Of a DNA stretch of 64,000 nucleotides, positions 1 to 10,682 are shown piece by piece (within the stretch, counting starts at the first letter, position 1; each line of letters begins with the position of its first letter). This DNA is from Rhodococcus sp. B7740. Its GTDB lineage: Bacteria > Actinomycetota > Actinomycetes > Mycobacteriales > Mycobacteriaceae. The notes under the pieces are model-generated. The model made no database searches, was not told the origin of the DNA, and was given only the letters and a program-made list of their open reading frames with translations. The position numbers were made by a program, and so were the translations under genes. The DNA lies in contig NZ_CP010797.1 in assembly GCF_000954115.1 (NCBI RefSeq), positions 372,001 to 436,000 on the forward strand, in the 5' to 3' direction.

Positions 1-395
1 TGCTTTCGGAGAAAGGTGCCCCGACGCCCGTGGCCTGGACCAAGATTCGCTCGCCGCGCTCGTTGATGGACACCATCGGCAACGACGCCATCGCGGCGGC
101 CGCGTCGTCGAGCACACTGTCCGCGAAGTACCGGGAAACGGTCGATCGTGAGTCGGCCTACGAGCGGATGAACGCTCGCGTGGCCAACGCGCCCGCTCCG
201 GCCGAAAAGTTCGACATCCCGCCGCTGCCGGCCGATCTGCCGGATCTACCGCCGAGCGAGCCGGACGGCCCGTCGGCCGCCGAGCGCATCATGGGCAACC
301 CTGCCGTCAAGAGCTTTCTCCGCTCGGCCGCCTCGGCTGCCGGGCGGGAAATTTCGCGCAGCATCTTCGGAACCGGACGTCGCCGCAGGCGCTGA
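1..395 (+). CDS. C-terminal end of a HerA-like ATPase (DUF853 family), 5' truncated by the window
   Basis: The reading frame is open from base 3, with no start codon needed, and reads LSEKGAPTP...WTKIRSPRSLM before a proline-rich linker. It ends in a basic tail rich in arginine. The 'LSEKG.PTPV' and 'R.PRS.M' pattern, followed by a helix like GNPAVKSFLRSAASAAGREI, is what I know from the carboxy end of DUF853/YjgR proteins, which are HerA/FtsK-type ATPases of unknown substrate. Only about 130 residues are present; the Walker motifs would lie upstream of the window. A GTG at base 30 could pass for a start but would cut into conserved sequence. The next gene converges on it with 2 nt between the stops. 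Family assignment is moderately sure; the role is not known. Confidence 0.72.
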   Translation, partial: LSEKGAPTPVAWTKIRSPRSLMDTIGNDAIAAAASSSTLSAKYRETVDRESAYERMNARVANAPAPAEKFDIPPLPADLPDLPPSEPDGPSAAERIMGNPAVKSFLRSAASAAGREISRSIFGTGRRRRR

Positions 396-397
396 GA

Positions 398-1201
398 TCA
401 GTTGCCCAGCTTCTTGTAGAAACTGCCGATGATCGGAGCGGAGATGCTACGCGGGCTGTACTGCCCGGCCGCCGACATGCCCTTGCTGAGCAGTCCCGGT
501 ACGACGCGCATCTTGTTCTTCGCGAGGCCGTCGAGGGACAGCTTCGCGGTGTAGGCGCTGTCGATCCACAGAAAGTCGGGAACCATCTTGTCCACGATCG
601 AGGCCTCGGCCGGATCGGGTGTCTCGGTGCGGACCGGTCCCGGAGCCAGCAGGGTGACGTTGACGCCGGTGCCCGCGAGCTCACCGCGGAGCGATTCGGA
701 GAACGTGTTGACGAAGGCCTTGGTCGCGGCGTACGTCGCATTGTTGGGGATGGCCATGTTGCCTGCCGCCGAACCGGTGATGAGGATGCCACCTGCTCCG
801 CGGCCGATCATGCCGGGCATGACGGCCAACGTGAGGTCGTGTACCGCAACGGCATTGAGCTCGACCTGGTCGCGCTCGTACGCTGGATCGAGACCGGCCA
901 CCGGTCCGAACGTCGCGATACCCGCGTTGTTGCACAGGATCGAGATCTCGCGCTCGGCCAGCTCGGTGACCAGTTCCTGTCGCTGCTGACGATTCGACAG
1001 ATCCGACTGACGCACCTCGACGGTCACGCCGTGCTCGGCTGTGAGCTTGGCAGCCAACGCCTCGAGCAGCTCGCCGCGTCGGGCCACCACGATCAGGGAA
1101 TGTCCGCGGACAGCGAGTTCGGTGGCCAGGGCTTCACCGATTCCGGAGGAGGCTCCGGTGACGACGGCGCGGGCATCTGGACTGGGCTTGGGCAGGCTCA
1201 C
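398..1201 (-). CDS. SDR-family short-chain dehydrogenase/reductase
   Basis: Classical short-chain dehydrogenase of 267 aa. The glycine-rich nucleotide-binding motif TGASSGIGEA lies near residue 16 and an arginine (VARR) follows beta-2, which favours NADP(H). NNAG is near residue 92. The catalytic Ser (ITGSAAG), Tyr and Lys (YAATK) fall around residues 140-160, so the enzyme should be active. It begins at GTG and lies 24 nt downstream of the dienoyl-CoA reductase gene on the same strand, so it is probably the last gene of the padR-fadH-SDR operon. Substrate cannot be read from sequence. The context suggests an acyl or lipid-derived alcohol or ketone. Confidence 0.85.
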   Translation of the reverse strand: MSLPKPSPDARAVVTGASSGIGEALATELAVRGHSLIVVARRGELLEALAAKLTAEHGVTVEVRQSDLSNRQQRQELVTELAEREISILCNNAGIATFGPVAGLDPAYERDQVELNAVAVHDLTLAVMPGMIGRGAGGILITGSAAGNMAIPNNATYAATKAFVNTFSESLRGELAGTGVNVTLLAPGPVRTETPDPAEASIVDKMVPDFLWIDSAYTAKLSLDGLAKNKMRVVPGLLSKGMSAAGQYSPRSISAPIIGSFYKKLGN

Positions 1202-1225
1202 GGTGAGACAGGCTAGCGGAAAAGA

Positions 1226-3832
<2,607 letters not shown>

Positions 3833-3864
3833 TAGGTGCACCAGGGCGCGAGTCCGACGCGGAC

Positions 3865-3878
3865 TAGTGTTGGCAAAC
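3865..3878 (+). promoter_or_regulatory. -10 element for a leaderless MFS mRNA
   Basis: TAGTGT (3865-3870) matches TANNNT and sits 8 nt before the ATG at 3879. There is no Shine-Dalgarno sequence, so transcription probably starts at the A of the start codon. Confidence 0.5.
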
Positions 3879-5201
3879 ATGGGAACCCAGCCGGAGGCCG
3901 CTGTCGTCGGAGTCGCCACAACGCGCAAGCAGGTCACCGCCTGGGGGTTCTGGGACTGGGGCTCGGCGGCGTTCAACGCCGTTGTTCTCACGTTCGTGTT
4001 CTCGGTGTACCTCACCGATGCAGTCGGCGACGACCTACCCGGTTCGATCTCGGCCACCACCTGGTTCAGTTGGACGATTGCCGTGTCCAGCGTTGTGATC
4101 GCGCTCCTCGCACCGGTCTGCGGGCAATACTTCGACGCGCGTGGCAAACGCAAGTGGCTGCTCGGAGTGTTGACCACGCTGACGGTCGTCGCCATGGCAG
4201 GCCTGTTCTTCGTCCGAGACGACTACCACTATCTCTGGCTGGGCCTGCTGCTGCTCGGTCTCGGGTCCATCATGTTCGAGCTGGCCAGCATCCCCTACAA
4301 CTCGATGCTGCGGCAGGTCTCTACGCCGGAGAACATCGGCCGAGTATCCGGGTTCGGTTGGTCCATGGGCTATTTCGGCGGAATCGTACTGCTGCTTCTG
4401 TGCTACGTCGGCTTCATCGCCGGCGATGGCGACACCCGCGGGGTTCTGGGTCTGAGTACCGACGGTGGACTCAACATCCGACTCGTCGCGCTGCTCGCTG
4501 CCGTGTGGTTCGCCGTCTCGGCCGTCCCGGTGATGTTCGCCGTTCCCGAAGTGCCGCGAGCCGTCGCCGATCCGAAGGCCGCCGAAGCCGGGTTCGCGGC
4601 CTCGTACCGTGTTCTGCTTCGCGATGTCCGTGAGTTGTGGAGCGCAGACCGGCGCGCCGTGTACTACCTGATCGCCAGTGCACTGTTCCGAGACGGACTT
4701 GCAGGTGTGTTCACCTTCGGGGCCGTTCTCGCCGTCAGTGTCTACGGCATCGGTGCGGGCGACGTTCTGCTGTTCGGCGTCGCCGCCAACGTCATCGCCG
4801 GTCTCGGAGCCATCGTCGCCGGACGGTTCGACGACAGGATCGGACCCAAGAAGGTCATCGTCTTCTCGCTCACGTCCATGATCGCGGCCGGAACCGTTCT
4901 GCTGTTCGTGTCGGGACCGGCGATGTTCTGGATCTTCGGGCTGATCCTGTGCCTGTTCGTCGGACCGGCGCAGTCGTCCGCTCGCACCTTCCTGGCGCGG
5001 TTGGCTCCGCCGGGACGAGAAGGTCAGTTCTTCGGACTGTTCGCGACGACGGGTCGTGCCGCGTCGTTCCTCGCACCGTCTCTGTTCGGCCTGTTCGTGT
5101 GGATGTTCGACGCCGACCGCGCGGGTATCGCCGGGTTGATCATCGTTCTCGCTGCCGGTCTGCTGGCGTTGCTGAAGGTGCGGGCTCCGGATCAGGTCTG
5201 A
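3879..5201 (+). CDS. MFS transporter, UMF1-like
   Basis: A 440-aa integral membrane protein with about twelve hydrophobic segments. Its first segment, WGFWDWGSAAFNAVVLTFVF, resembles the W..YDWANSAF signature of the UMF1 (Atg22-like) branch of the major facilitator superfamily. A charged central loop (~residues 210-250) separates the two six-helix halves. It is divergent from padR-fadH-SDR and shares their intergenic region, so it is probably regulated by the PadR protein and exports or imports a compound linked to that operon. The start at ATG 3879 is supported by a -10 element 8 nt upstream; a GTG at 3867 is the alternative. Its 3' end overlaps the convergent hydrolase gene by 10 bp. Substrate unknown. 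Confidence 0.82.
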   Translation: MGTQPEAAVVGVATTRKQVTAWGFWDWGSAAFNAVVLTFVFSVYLTDAVGDDLPGSISATTWFSWTIAVSSVVIALLAPVCGQYFDARGKRKWLLGVLTTLTVVAMAGLFFVRDDYHYLWLGLLLLGLGSIMFELASIPYNSMLRQVSTPENIGRVSGFGWSMGYFGGIVLLLLCYVGFIAGDGDTRGVLGLSTDGGLNIRLVALLAAVWFAVSAVPVMFAVPEVPRAVADPKAAEAGFAASYRVLLRDVRELWSADRRAVYYLIASALFRDGLAGVFTFGAVLAVSVYGIGAGDVLLFGVAANVIAGLGAIVAGRFDDRIGPKKVIVFSLTSMIAAGTVLLFVSGPAMFWIFGLILCLFVGPAQSSARTFLARLAPPGREGQFFGLFATTGRAASFLAPSLFGLFVWMFDADRAGIAGLIIVLAAGLLALLKVRAPDQV

Positions 5202-6016
5202 ACGGAGTCGATACGGGCCAGGATCTCGGCCGTGAGTTCCCCTGGGGCTTCCTCCGGGATCCAGTGCGAGATGCCGTCCAGTTCGACGAATCGGTATGGT
5301 GCATCGACGAATTCGCCGCAGCGCTCCGCTCCCGCTCGACCGATGGCGGTGTCGCCGTTGCTCCAGACGTATGTGGTGGGCACGGTCACCGGCGGCAGGT
5401 TCGCGAACTCTCTGGTCATCGCGGCATACCAACTCGATGCGGCCGTGAGCGCTCCGGGGACGGTGAGATGACGAACGTACTCGTCGTCGAGGCTCTCGCC
5501 ACCGAACATCGCGCGCAGACGCTGCGCGTCGTTCTCCACCAGAACTCGCTCGGCCTTCTCCGGCTCCCGAAGCAGGCCGAAGTACTTCGACCGCTCCTGC
5601 TGATCCGGATCCTCACGGATGGCCCAGTTGAATGCAGCCGAATGCGGGACCGACGCCGCGGTGAGCGTGCGCACGCAGTCCGGATGCTCGGCCGCCACGT
5701 GCCAGGCGACCACCGCACCCCAGTCGTGTCCGACCAGATGCGCCGAGGGCACCTCGAGTGCGTCTAGCAGGCCGAGAACGTCGCCGGTGAGACGTTCGAT
5801 GCGATAGTGCTCGACACCGATCGGGCGGGCACCGGGGGAGTAGCCCCGCTGGTTCGGGGCGATCACACGACAGCCTGCGTCCACCAAGCCGGGCGTCACC
5901 GCGGTCCACGACACGCTGGTCTGCGGAAAGCCGTGCAGTGCAACCACCGGAACACCGTCCGACGGTCCCGATATCGCAACGTCGAACACGTACTCGCCGA
6001 CTCGTACCTCGGTCAT
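5192..6016 (-). CDS. Alpha/beta hydrolase, epoxide hydrolase-like
   Basis: A 274-aa alpha/beta-hydrolase. The oxyanion-hole motif HGFPQTSVSW is near residue 29. The nucleophile elbow GHDWGAVVAW carries Asp rather than Ser, which is typical of epoxide hydrolases and haloalkane dehalogenases. The C-terminal catalytic His lies in GISHWIPEEAP. A Tyr in the cap (YAAMTREF) would fit epoxide-ring activation, so an epoxide hydrolase is more likely than a dehalogenase. The ATG at 6016 is preceded by AAGGG at 6-nt spacing and is preferred over upstream in-frame codons. It lies 35 nt downstream of the tetR gene, in the same direction, so the two probably form an operon. The natural substrate may be a fatty-acid epoxide given the neighbouring desaturase, but that is inference. 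Confidence 0.82.
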   Translation of the reverse strand: MTEVRVGEYVFDVAISGPSDGVPVVALHGFPQTSVSWTAVTPGLVDAGCRVIAPNQRGYSPGARPIGVEHYRIERLTGDVLGLLDALEVPSAHLVGHDWGAVVAWHVAAEHPDCVRTLTAASVPHSAAFNWAIREDPDQQERSKYFGLLREPEKAERVLVENDAQRLRAMFGGESLDDEYVRHLTVPGALTAASSWYAAMTREFANLPPVTVPTTYVWSNGDTAIGRAGAERCGEFVDAPYRFVELDGISHWIPEEAPGELTAEILARIDSVQT

Positions 6017-6051
6017 GAACATCCCTTCGCAGCCGTCTCGTTCTCGAACGG

Positions 6052-6702
6052 TCAAGCCCGTCGTGGTTCCCATCGGCTCATTCCGAGCATGATCATGCGG
6101 ATCTGCTTCTCGGTCCGCTCAATCAGTTCCTTCTCGTTCTGACTACCCGGCCTGTCGATTTCCAACAGTCCGACCACCGCGGTGAGCATCGTCGAGACGA
6201 GTAGGTCGGCCGTCATCTCGAGGTCGGCGACGTCCCACTGCTCGAGGCCGGGCATGCGGGAGAGGTCGATGGTCAGCTCGCTGACGAACAGGCGTAGCTC
6301 GGTGGCGAAGGCGCGCCGCACCTCGGTGACGCCGCCGTACCGTTCACGACTGAGAAATCGGAACTGATCCTCGTGGGTACGAACCTGGCGGACCAGGATG
6401 CCGAAGGATTCGGTGGCGGTCGTGGCGCTCGGGTTGCGTCGAGCGTCGCGCAGCATCTGCCGCAGCATGCGCATGCTGTCCTCGACGAGCGCGACGCCGA
6501 GGTCCTCCATGGACGCGAAGTGTCGGTAGAACGCGGTGGGGACGATGCCGGCGGATCGGGCGACCTCACGCAGGCTGACGCTGGCGAAAGAGCGCTCGCG
6601 TAGCAGGTCGAGGGTGCCCTCGATCAATGCCTGACGCGTGCGTTCCTTGCGCTCGGCACGGGTCCCCGGTTCTGTCACAACGTCCAGTTTATGGGCGCGC
6701 AT
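6052..6702 (-). CDS. TetR-family regulator, probably of the desaturase genes
   Basis: A 216-aa TetR protein. The N-terminal helix-turn-helix (RTRQALIEGTLDLLRERSF.SVSLREVARSAGIVPTAFYRHFASME) is canonical, with a helical ligand domain after it. The start at ATG 6702 has AGGGAG 8 nt upstream. It is divergent from the ferredoxin reductase-desaturase pair across 171 bp that contain two dyads (6766-6786 and 6817-6834). Fatty-acid-sensing TetR proteins such as DesT and FabR sit beside desaturase genes in other bacteria, so an acyl-CoA ligand is a reasonable inference, not shown here. It is probably cotranscribed with the epoxide-hydrolase-like gene downstream. Confidence 0.87.
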   Translation of the reverse strand: MRAHKLDVVTEPGTRAERKERTRQALIEGTLDLLRERSFASVSLREVARSAGIVPTAFYRHFASMEDLGVALVEDSMRMLRQMLRDARRNPSATTATESFGILVRQVRTHEDQFRFLSRERYGGVTEVRRAFATELRLFVSELTIDLSRMPGLEQWDVADLEMTADLLVSTMLTAVVGLLEIDRPGSQNEKELIERTEKQIRMIMLGMSRWEPRRA

Positions 6703-6765
6703 TCTGTGATCTCCCTTCCGGTTCCTCCCCGACACCCACGGAACGGTCGATTTGCTCTGTAACGG

Positions 6766-6786
6766 CTGTCACATAAACGTTGACAG
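6766..6786. promoter_or_regulatory. 21-bp dyad CTGTCA-N9-TGACAG
   Basis: CTGTCA (6766-6771) and TGACAG (6781-6786) are perfect inverted half-sites with a 9-nt spacer in the tetR / ferredoxin-reductase intergenic region. TTGACA (6780-6785) within it could serve as a -35 element. This is a regulator site or part of a promoter; which one cannot be decided from sequence. Confidence 0.45.
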
Positions 6787-6816
6787 GTACCGGTGTCGCT
6801 CTGCCACACTCATGTT

Positions 6817-6834
6817 AGTGCACAATCGTTCACT
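6817..6834. promoter_or_regulatory. Candidate TetR operator upstream of the desaturase operon
   Basis: AGTGCACAATCGTTCACT is an imperfect 18-bp palindrome, with symmetric positions AGTGnACnATnGTnCACT. It lies 40 bp upstream of the ferredoxin-reductase start and has the AGTG...CACT ends common in TetR operators of actinobacteria. Confidence 0.55.
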
Positions 6835-6873
6835 GAATGGGTCGTAGGTTTCGATCCGGTTAGGGAGGATGGA

Positions 6874-7986
6874 ATGACGCTTCAAGAACGTCCGCCGCGG
6901 ACCTCGGGTTTGCGCAAATTCTCGCTTCTTTCCCTGTTCGAGGCCATGGCCACACCCCACGGGCTCGACCGGTACCTCGAACTGGTCGATCCCATGACGA
7001 CCGTTCGAGACCTGCGCGGTGAGGTCACTGCGATACACCGGTCCACCGAAGAATCGTTGACTCTCACCATCCGCCCCACGCGTCAGTGGAAGGGATTCAA
7101 GGCCGGCCAGTTCGTTCAGGTCGGCGTCGTGATCGACGGTGTTCGTCACACCCGCTGCTACTCGCCTGCCTGCTCGCAGTACCGCGCGGACGGCCGGATC
7201 GAACTGACGATCAAGGCGCATCCCGAGGGGCTGGTCTCGCAGTACCTGCACGAGAACGCGCACGTCGGTCTGGTGGTCAGCCTGTCTCAGGCGGACGGCA
7301 CGTTCGAGCTTCCCGAACCACGCCCGGCGAAGACGTTGCTGATCAGCGGTGGCAGCGGCATCACGCCGGTGCTGTCGATGCTCAGGTCGCTGCTGGACGA
7401 GGGGTACAGCAGCGACCTGACCTTCCTGCACTACGCGTTCACCGAGAACGACGTGGCGTACAAGAAGGACCTGGAGAAGATCGCTGCAGAGCACGAGAAC
7501 GTGAACATCGTCTTCGCGTACACCGAGCAGAAGACGGGCGGCGACCTGTACGGGTTCTTCGGCCAGGAACATCTCGACGCAGTGGCCCCGTGGTTCGCCG
7601 AGGCCGACACCTTCCTGTGCGGACCTCCTGGGCTCATGAAGGGCGTGACGTCGTTCTTCGACGACGCAGGATTGAGCGAGCGGCTGCACCTCGAGGAGTT
7701 CACGCCCTCGTTCGCCACCGTCAGTGACGACGTCACCGGAACCACGACGTTCTCCGGCAGCGATGTGTCCTCGGAGAACGACGGCGAGACGCTGCTCGAA
7801 CAGGCCGAGGCGGCGGGCCTCTCACCGGCGAACGGATGCCGGATGGGGATTTGCTTCACCTGCACCTCGGTGAAGAAGTCCGGCTGCACCAAGAACATCA
7901 AGACCGGTGAGACCGACACCGAATCCGACAAGAAGATCCAGCTGTGCGTGTCCGTTGCCGTGGGCGACGTCGACATCGACATCTAG
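6874..7986 (+). CDS. Ferredoxin-NADP reductase-type electron donor to the desaturase
   Basis: A 370-aa flavoprotein with a fused C-terminal plant-type 2Fe-2S ferredoxin domain. FAD-binding and NAD(P)-binding modules (RCYSPACS for flavin; [15 protein letters not shown] and CGPPGLMK for pyridine nucleotide) occupy residues ~40-270. The cluster ligands are in [11 protein letters not shown] with a last Cys in [10 protein letters not shown]. It would pass electrons from NADPH to the di-iron desaturase encoded 61 nt downstream. The pair resembles M. tuberculosis Rv3230c-DesA3 (known association, recalled). The ATG at 6874 has GGAGG at 5-nt spacing. It is probably controlled by the divergent TetR through the dyads at 6766-6834. 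Confidence 0.88.
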   Translation: MTLQERPPRTSGLRKFSLLSLFEAMATPHGLDRYLELVDPMTTVRDLRGEVTAIHRSTEESLTLTIRPTRQWKGFKAGQFVQVGVVIDGVRHTRCYSPACSQYRADGRIELTIKAHPEGLVSQYLHENAHVGLVVSLSQADGTFELPEPRPAKTLLISGGSGITPVLSMLRSLLDEGYSSDLTFLHYAFTENDVAYKKDLEKIAAEHENVNIVFAYTEQKTGGDLYGFFGQEHLDAVAPWFAEADTFLCGPPGLMKGVTSFFDDAGLSERLHLEEFTPSFATVSDDVTGTTTFSGSDVSSENDGETLLEQAEAAGLSPANGCRMGICFTCTSVKKSGCTKNIKTGETDTESDKKIQLCVSVAVGDVDIDI

Positions 7987-8047
7987 ATCCACCCCTGAGA
8001 CCGACAGTCCAGACCCATCTCGACCCGATCGAATTGGAGACCAGCAG

Positions 8048-9232
8048 ATGCTCGGAACGATTCTCTCGATCCTGCCCACCACAGTCCTTCCCTTCCGCCG
8101 CAACGAGACGTTGCCGGACGAGCCGACCGTGCTGACCTACGAACAGGTCCAGGAACTCGGCCGCGAGCTCGACGATCTGCGCGCCCGCACCGTCGCCAAG
8201 CTCGGCGACGAGGACCGCGAATACATCTACAAGATCATCAAGGCCCAGCGCGGCCTCGAGATCACCGGACGCGCACTGATGTACCTGCCCTTCCTGCCGC
8301 CTGCGTGGCTGGCCGGAGTCGGTGCCCTCGGTGTTGCGAAGATCCTGGACAACATGGAGATCGGCCACAACGTCATGCACGGGCAGTACGACTGGATGCG
8401 TGAGCCCGGCCTGAACTCCGAGGTGTTCGAGTGGGACACCGTCTGCCCGGCGGATCAGTGGAAGCATTCGCACAACTACATGCACCACACCTTCACCAAC
8501 ATCGTCGGCATGGACCGCGACATCGGTTACGGCGTGCTGCGGATGGACCAGGAGCAGAAGTGGAACCCGTACTACCTCGGTAACCCGGTCTACGCGTTCC
8601 TGCTGATGACGTTCTTCGAGTGGGGTGTGATGCTGCACGACCTCGAAACCGAGAACATCGTGGCGGGCAAGCGTAAGTGGCACGACGTGAAGCCGCTGCT
8701 GCAGGGCATGTGGCGCAAGGCGGGCAAGCAGGCGCTCAAGGACTACGTGATCTTCCCAGCGCTGACCGGGCCGTTCTTCGTCTCGACCGTGGTCGGTAAC
8801 GTGGCCGCGAACCTCATCCGCAACGTGTGGACCTACTCGATCATCTTCTGTGGACACTTCCCGACCGGAGTCCAGACGTTCAGTCAGGAAGAGACCGCAG
8901 AGGAGACCCGCGGCGAGTGGTACGTGCGCCAGATGCTGGGTTCGGCCAACATCGAGGGCACCCCGCTGTTCCACATCATGTCGGGCAACCTCTCGCACCA
9001 GATCGAGCACCATCTGTTCCCCGACCTGCCTGCGCATCGGTACCCGCAGATCGCGCCCGAGGTCAAGGCCCTGTGCGAGAAGTACGATCTGCCGTACAAC
9101 ACCGGCGGCTTCTTCCACCAGATCGGCACCGTGTGGGGCAAGATCTTCAAGCTCGCGCTGCCCAATTCGCTCACGGGATCGGCGGCTCCGGCCGGTGTTA
9201 TCGTCGAGCGTAAGAAGACCAGCGCAGCGTGA
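8048..9232 (+). CDS. desA3: Membrane acyl-CoA delta-9 desaturase (DesA3-like)
   Basis: A 394-aa membrane fatty-acid desaturase. The three histidine boxes that hold the di-iron centre are all present: GHNVMHG near residue 107, HSHNYMHH near 140 and HQIEHH near 318. Hydrophobic stretches around residues 75-100, 180-200 and 240-275 would anchor it in the membrane. It introduces a double bond into stearoyl- or palmitoyl-CoA using electrons from the reductase encoded just upstream, which gives oleate-type lipids and membrane fluidity control. The ATG at 8048 follows GGAG at a spacing of about 8 nt. Its stop overlaps the GTG of the next small gene (GTGA). Desaturase function is well supported; the exact position of the double bond is inferred from DesA3. 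Confidence 0.9.
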   Translation: MLGTILSILPTTVLPFRRNETLPDEPTVLTYEQVQELGRELDDLRARTVAKLGDEDREYIYKIIKAQRGLEITGRALMYLPFLPPAWLAGVGALGVAKILDNMEIGHNVMHGQYDWMREPGLNSEVFEWDTVCPADQWKHSHNYMHHTFTNIVGMDRDIGYGVLRMDQEQKWNPYYLGNPVYAFLLMTFFEWGVMLHDLETENIVAGKRKWHDVKPLLQGMWRKAGKQALKDYVIFPALTGPFFVSTVVGNVAANLIRNVWTYSIIFCGHFPTGVQTFSQEETAEETRGEWYVRQMLGSANIEGTPLFHIMSGNLSHQIEHHLFPDLPAHRYPQIAPEVKALCEKYDLPYNTGGFFHQIGTVWGKIFKLALPNSLTGSAAPAGVIVERKKTSAA

Positions 9233-9489
9233 CGACTTCGAAGGGGGCGGTCCTGTTGGTAGGAAAGTTCGAGCGCAACAAGGACACCGTGCAGGAATTC
9301 ACCGAATCTGCCGCGACTCACGTCGGCCGGATCGTGGTGATCATCGCCGGAGCCGTCCGCGACGTCACTCGTGAAATCGGTGACCTGATCACCGATGGCA
9401 TCGAGATGCGCGAGGCCGCGAAGAAGGCGGAGCGTGACGCCCCGCTGGGCACCGTGATCAACGGTGAGTTCGAGACCCGCGAACGGTAG
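9229..9489 (+). CDS. Small conserved-looking protein of the desaturase operon, function unknown
   Basis: I do not recognise this protein. It has 86 aa from a GTG that overlaps the desaturase stop by 4 nt, or 77 aa from a TTG at 9256 with GGGGG 8 nt upstream. The centre ([30 protein letters not shown]) reads as a short hydrophobic/amphipathic helix followed by a charged helix, so it may be membrane-associated. There are no cysteines or recognisable catalytic motifs. The tight coupling to the desaturase implies it works with it or is needed at similar levels. A strong hairpin at 9508-9540 follows directly, so it is the last gene of the operon. That it is a real gene is likely from coupling and coding bias; its role is open. 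Confidence 0.72.
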   Translation: MTTSKGAVLLVGKFERNKDTVQEFTESAATHVGRIVVIIAGAVRDVTREIGDLITDGIEMREAAKKAERDAPLGTVINGEFETRER

Positions 9490-9507
9490 AGCGGTACAAG
9501 ATCGACG

Positions 9508-9540
9508 CAGCGCCGCCCGAGCATCACTCGGGCGGCGCTG
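9508..9540. terminator. Bidirectional terminator hairpin
   Basis: A perfect 14-bp GC-rich stem (9508-9521 with 9527-9540) and a 5-nt loop lie between the desaturase operon and the convergent methyltransferase. No U-tract follows, as is common in actinobacteria. Confidence 0.8.
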
Positions 9541-9554
9541 TCGTGTGTCCACGC

Positions 9555-10682
9555 TCAGCGTGCGCGCAGCCGCCACAACGACGTGGTCTCGCGCGAGCGC
9601 GCCTCGTGCAGCACATCGGAGCTGTCGGTGACGCGTGAGTGCGTCGGGGTGGTGTCGGTGCGGCCGACGACGGCCAGACCCGCAGCGTCGATGGCGGTGA
9701 GAAGGTCTGCGCGAGTGACCAGTTCGAGCAGTTCGGCGAGGTCGGAAACCACCAGCCATGCTTCACCGTCGGGCGTCAGGTGCCCGCGGAGCCGGCTCAG
9801 GAAGGACTTGAGCATTCGAGACCCGGGGTCGTACACCGCATGTTCGATGCCCGATGTCGGTTTCGTGGGGATCCAGGGCGGATTGCACACGATCAGTCCC
9901 GCGCGGCCGGACGGGAAGATGTCGGCCTGCACCACCTCGACTCGATCGGCGTACCCGAGAGCATCGATGTTGGCTCGTGCGCACGCGACCGACCGCGGAT
10001 CCTTGTCGGTCGCGACCACCGAGGTCACCCCGCGCCGGGCGAGTACCGCAGCCAGCACGCCCGAGCCGGTGCCGATGTCGAACGCTCGGTCCGTGTCCGG
10101 CAGCGGGGCGTCGGCGACGAGCCGAACGTACTCGCCGCGGACGGGGGAGAAGACTCCGTAGTGCGGATGGATCGAGGCGTCGAGCGCCGGAACGAAGACG
10201 CCCTTGCGTCGCCACTCGTGTGCGCCGACCATGCCGAGCAGTTCGCGCAACGACAGCACGCACGGCGCGGCGTCCGGGCCGAGAGCGTCCGTCACGGCCG
10301 CCCGCACGTCCGGTGCCCGGCCGAGATCGAGACGAACATCCGAATCGAGTTCCACCAGAAGCATTCCCAGCACTCGCGCACGTCGCGCTTGATACTGGCG
10401 GTGCAGATGGAACCGCTCCGCACCCGACGCGGCCGGCAGGTGTTTCGCTGCCGGTACCCGCCGGGTCATCGCCGACAACAGCTGTCGTGCGTTGTTGTAA
10501 TCGCCGCGCCACAACAACGCCTCACCGATCGTGGCCATCTTGTACGCCACGTCGGCGGTGGTCGTATCGTTCACGATCCGCACCACGCGCGGTGGGGGAG
10601 CGCCGTTCTCGGACTGCCAGCGAGACGTCCGCTCGCTACCGTCCTCGGTCCAGCCGATGATCGACGCTGCGTCCTCGTTCAT
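9555..10682 (-). CDS. SAM-dependent methyltransferase with NPPW motif
   Basis: A 375-aa class I methyltransferase. Residues ~1-190 form an N-terminal domain I cannot assign. The catalytic domain follows, with the SAM motif FDIGTGSGVLAAVL near 203, an acidic motif II (VATDKDP) and the NPPW tetrapeptide in VCNPPWIPTKP. NPPY/W is found in enzymes that methylate amide or exocyclic amino nitrogen, such as PrmC/HemK and N6-adenine methylases. Its ATG overlaps the stop of the upstream opine-synthase-like gene by 4 nt (ATGA), so the two are translated together. The methyl acceptor could be the product of that dehydrogenase, a protein glutamine, or RNA; sequence alone cannot tell. The family call is secure, the substrate is not. 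Confidence 0.85.
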   Translation of the reverse strand: MNEDAASIIGWTEDGSERTSRWQSENGAPPPRVVRIVNDTTTADVAYKMATIGEALLWRGDYNNARQLLSAMTRRVPAAKHLPAASGAERFHLHRQYQARRARVLGMLLVELDSDVRLDLGRAPDVRAAVTDALGPDAAPCVLSLRELLGMVGAHEWRRKGVFVPALDASIHPHYGVFSPVRGEYVRLVADAPLPDTDRAFDIGTGSGVLAAVLARRGVTSVVATDKDPRSVACARANIDALGYADRVEVVQADIFPSGRAGLIVCNPPWIPTKPTSGIEHAVYDPGSRMLKSFLSRLRGHLTPDGEAWLVVSDLAELLELVTRADLLTAIDAAGLAVVGRTDTTPTHSRVTDSSDVLHEARSRETTSLWRLRAR

